Source: Diprion similis (Eukaryota; Arthropoda; Insecta; Hymenoptera; Diprionidae). Taken from it: 64,000 bases of DNA. The first letter of the stretch is position 1, and every line of letters begins with the position of its first letter. Under the pieces are notes generated by a model. The model did no database searches and was not told the DNA's origin. It was given only the letters and a program-made list of their open reading frames with translations. Made by a program: the position numbers and the translations under genes. Positions 61,760 through 64,000 of the stretch are shown piece after piece. The stretch lies in NCBI RefSeq assembly GCF_021155765.1, contig NC_060111.1, positions 7,687,981 through 7,751,980 of the forward strand, in the 5' to 3' direction.

Positions 61760-64000
61760 GCAATCAACTTCGTTGGGTTCGAGCTTCTAAATAAGCATAC
61801 CCGACGAGTTCTGAGATAGCTTCAAAATTAACCCACATGTGTATATATACGTAGATAACGTTGGTGAGTTAAGTTGGAAGCGGATGCATAGGTATTTACC
61901 TACTGTAGGTATGCGTAAACTGTGAGGAATCTGTAAATTTTAGATTAAACAGAAATAAAGCTTACCTGATAATCGTTCAATTCCAACAATAAGCTATGGA
62001 TGAATTGATCTGTTTGAAAAAACGAAAAGTATGTGTACATAAATTTCACTCGTGTAAAGCCACGCATAAATCATGGTGTTCGCGTGAATCGTTAGTCACT
62101 TCACTAGATCCCCGTTTGAGGTGATCTTTTAAGACAAAGATTGTATATCATACACGCATATTATATGATGAAAATTACATTTTATTGAGAGCTAATCAAA
62201 GTCGCTGGAGAGGTATGATTGAAATTTTCAATTACGTTTGAATATTCGTTTAATGTTATATAGAGTGTACACGGAGAAAAAATTTCTTTGTAGTACAGAT
62301 CGAAATTAGTCGGATGAACAAAATAGCTTGGTATTCATATCCTCTAGCAATAGCTCCGTTTGATTTCTTGGATGCTTGAAGAGGGGAGACCAAGGGAAAA
62401 TTTCATGTCTCAAAAGTTTTCAAGGAAGTTTATTCTCACACGGTACCATGATGCACAGTGTTCAATGTGTTTAACGAAGTTACACTTATTAAATATTGTA
62501 CATACAGCGTAACATATATTTTTGAAAGCGAATGTTAAATTTTACAAGTGATTTGTAGTAGATTGTTGAATAACTCGTGTTCTAAGGTTTCTTTTCTAGT
62601 GTATGTATTAATTAATAGTGTAGATGTACGATTATCAAAAAATGCTTGATACCTATGGACGTTGACTGACGATATATTCAAAGTTGTGTATAGGCATGAC
62701 TTATATATTCCTGAATTATTCACTCGTTACAATTCGCGACTTCGGCTCATCTTCCGGCCCAGATTTATAGTGCAGGGTTTCTTCCAGTCATGCAACCTAT
62801 AATTAATCGCCGCATAATCGATAAATGTCGATACTTGCCTTTCTTATATTCTCGTCATTTGAAGCATTATGAACGTGTATACATATATACCTATGTATAC
62901 ATAATAGCAATAATAATAATAATCACAACAACAATCACAATCAGTACCTCCATACCCATAAGCGTATAACTTTTACGGAGTGACTGACAGATGGTTTGAT
63001 GACTGTTGTTATGCGTCTGCAGCCATCTTAAGACGTTTAACAAAAATACCCCTATTCGTACAGGGGACAGGTAAAGTGCAGAAATCCTTGCCTAGCCTTA
63101 GCTGGACTGACAATGAGTACAAACCTGAGATAATCGATTTGACGCCTGAACAAAGTGACCCACCTTACAATTGTGGCAAGCTACCATTCGAGTCCTTCTT
63201 GACACTTTGGTGATTTGAACCTGAGTTCTCCTGTCCCGCAGTCTCGCATGCTAGTAAGGTTTTTTTAATATATTGAGCATGACTTCGATAGGCTTCCGAA
63301 GTTATTCCTTATTAATCCCTTATTGGGCATTTACAGATTTGGGCTTGAGCTTCATATTGGATTCTTGTGTGCTCTGCATATTTAAGAGGCTGGGACGTTT
63401 TATTGACAGGCTACAGCGTAATGATGTTATTCAGTTTTTACAGAGATTATAATTAGGCATAATGACACATTACAGAAAAGAAAGAGTACAATTTGAATTG
63501 AATATTTGTTCGGAATTTAGAAGATCTATGAAACCGAGTTATATAATATGTACACCAATTTCAGCAACGATTGGATTGATTAGTTATAATCACAAATGAT
63601 TATAAAACGTGAAGTAACATACGCGATACGCTTATCACCTGGAAGTATGAAAATTAGTCAAATTGTTGCGCGGCGTGCTGTTTTCGTTCTGTGCCTGCAT
63701 TATGAAGGTATACCTATATAGTAATTATAAATTGTCACAAAGTGCTAATAGCCAGGAATTCCTGCTCCAGGGCTCGGTTGCAATGGGGGAATACAATCTC
63801 GGCGAGATGAGTCTGCAGCCCTCATCCGTCCTTAAATTACCATTTAATTGCCTGCGCACGAAACGGATTCAACCACGTCGAAATAGCATCTCGCTACCTC
63901 TATTTGTGCCTCGAGGCGAATTCACGCACCGAATATTACAATTACAAAATATATTTCACTCGGGCAATATCTCGATGTATAGAAATAAGTTATTTCTTAC

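Larger units (their letters stand above)
55954..64000. other. Right-hand stretch without a convincing coding gene
   Basis: These 8 kb lie upstream of PINCH. Minus-strand donor-like sites occur at 57510 and 61966. A GC-rich patch spans about 59230-59460. Several inverted repeats and one tandem duplication are listed separately. The region may contain the PINCH promoter and noncoding exons, or an intron of an outside gene. A plus-strand frame at 62980-63213 is unassigned. Confidence 0.5.

Noticed and set aside
62980-63213. 77-codon plus-strand frame as a gene
   Set aside because: It has no recognisable domain, no splice partner and no supporting context. It could be a transposon remnant.
1-64000. 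CRISPR array, prokaryotic operon, tRNA or rRNA gene
   Set aside because: I saw no regularly spaced direct repeats, no clustered prokaryote-style genes and no recognisable tRNA or rRNA. The sequence is ordinary animal nuclear DNA.

Overview
The window is eukaryotic nuclear DNA from an animal, most likely an insect. It is AT-rich, genes are split by short GT-AG introns, introns and intergenic DNA carry many foldback/MITE-type repeats, and the proteins have clear animal orthologues with insect-like details (for example an insect-type insertion after LIM3 of PINCH). I lean towards a hymenopteran such as a sawfly, but that is inference. I rebuilt the gene models by hand from splice sites and reading phase. 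Five complete coding sequences and one first exon close without a frame conflict.

Layout, left to right. (1) Positions 1-11.5 kb hold no recognisable exon. They are repeat-rich and are probably the long first intron of Gdh, whose first coding exon lies at 11516-11936 (minus). (2) Elongin A (EloA) runs plus, 13411-19702, nine exons, head-to-head with Gdh. (3) About 5.4 kb of gene-poor DNA follows, with a 500-bp TIR element. (4) TAF5L, the TAF5-like SAGA subunit (Drosophila wda type), runs minus, 29688 to 25137, nine exons. It shares a 391-bp divergent promoter region with (5) golgin-45/BLZF1, plus, 30080-37079, six exons. BLZF1 introns contain a 630-bp foldback element with a perfect 8-bp target duplication and a candidate 2.2-kb solo LTR that itself carries a 410-bp MITE. 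(6) An ABCC5/MRP5-like transporter runs minus, 50231 to 40638, 28 exons, 1431 aa, with an open frame but many catalytic positions of both nucleotide-binding domains changed. (7) PINCH (LIMS1/steamer duck) runs minus, 55953 to 52823, seven coding exons, five LIM domains plus a long N-terminal extension. (8) Positions 56-64 kb hold no convincing coding gene. There are possible 5' noncoding exons and a GC-rich patch, plus several inverted-repeat elements and a perfect 121-bp tandem duplication.

Function. The genes are unrelated housekeeping or developmental genes: mitochondrial glutamate metabolism, Pol II elongation and ubiquitination, SAGA co-activation, Golgi stacking, a probable transporter or pseudo-transporter, and integrin adhesion. 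There is no operon and no sign of a prokaryotic-style system. The most unusual item is the ABCC5-like protein, an intact 28-exon gene whose ATP sites look largely disabled. The second theme is how many independent foldback elements with recognisable target duplications the window holds.
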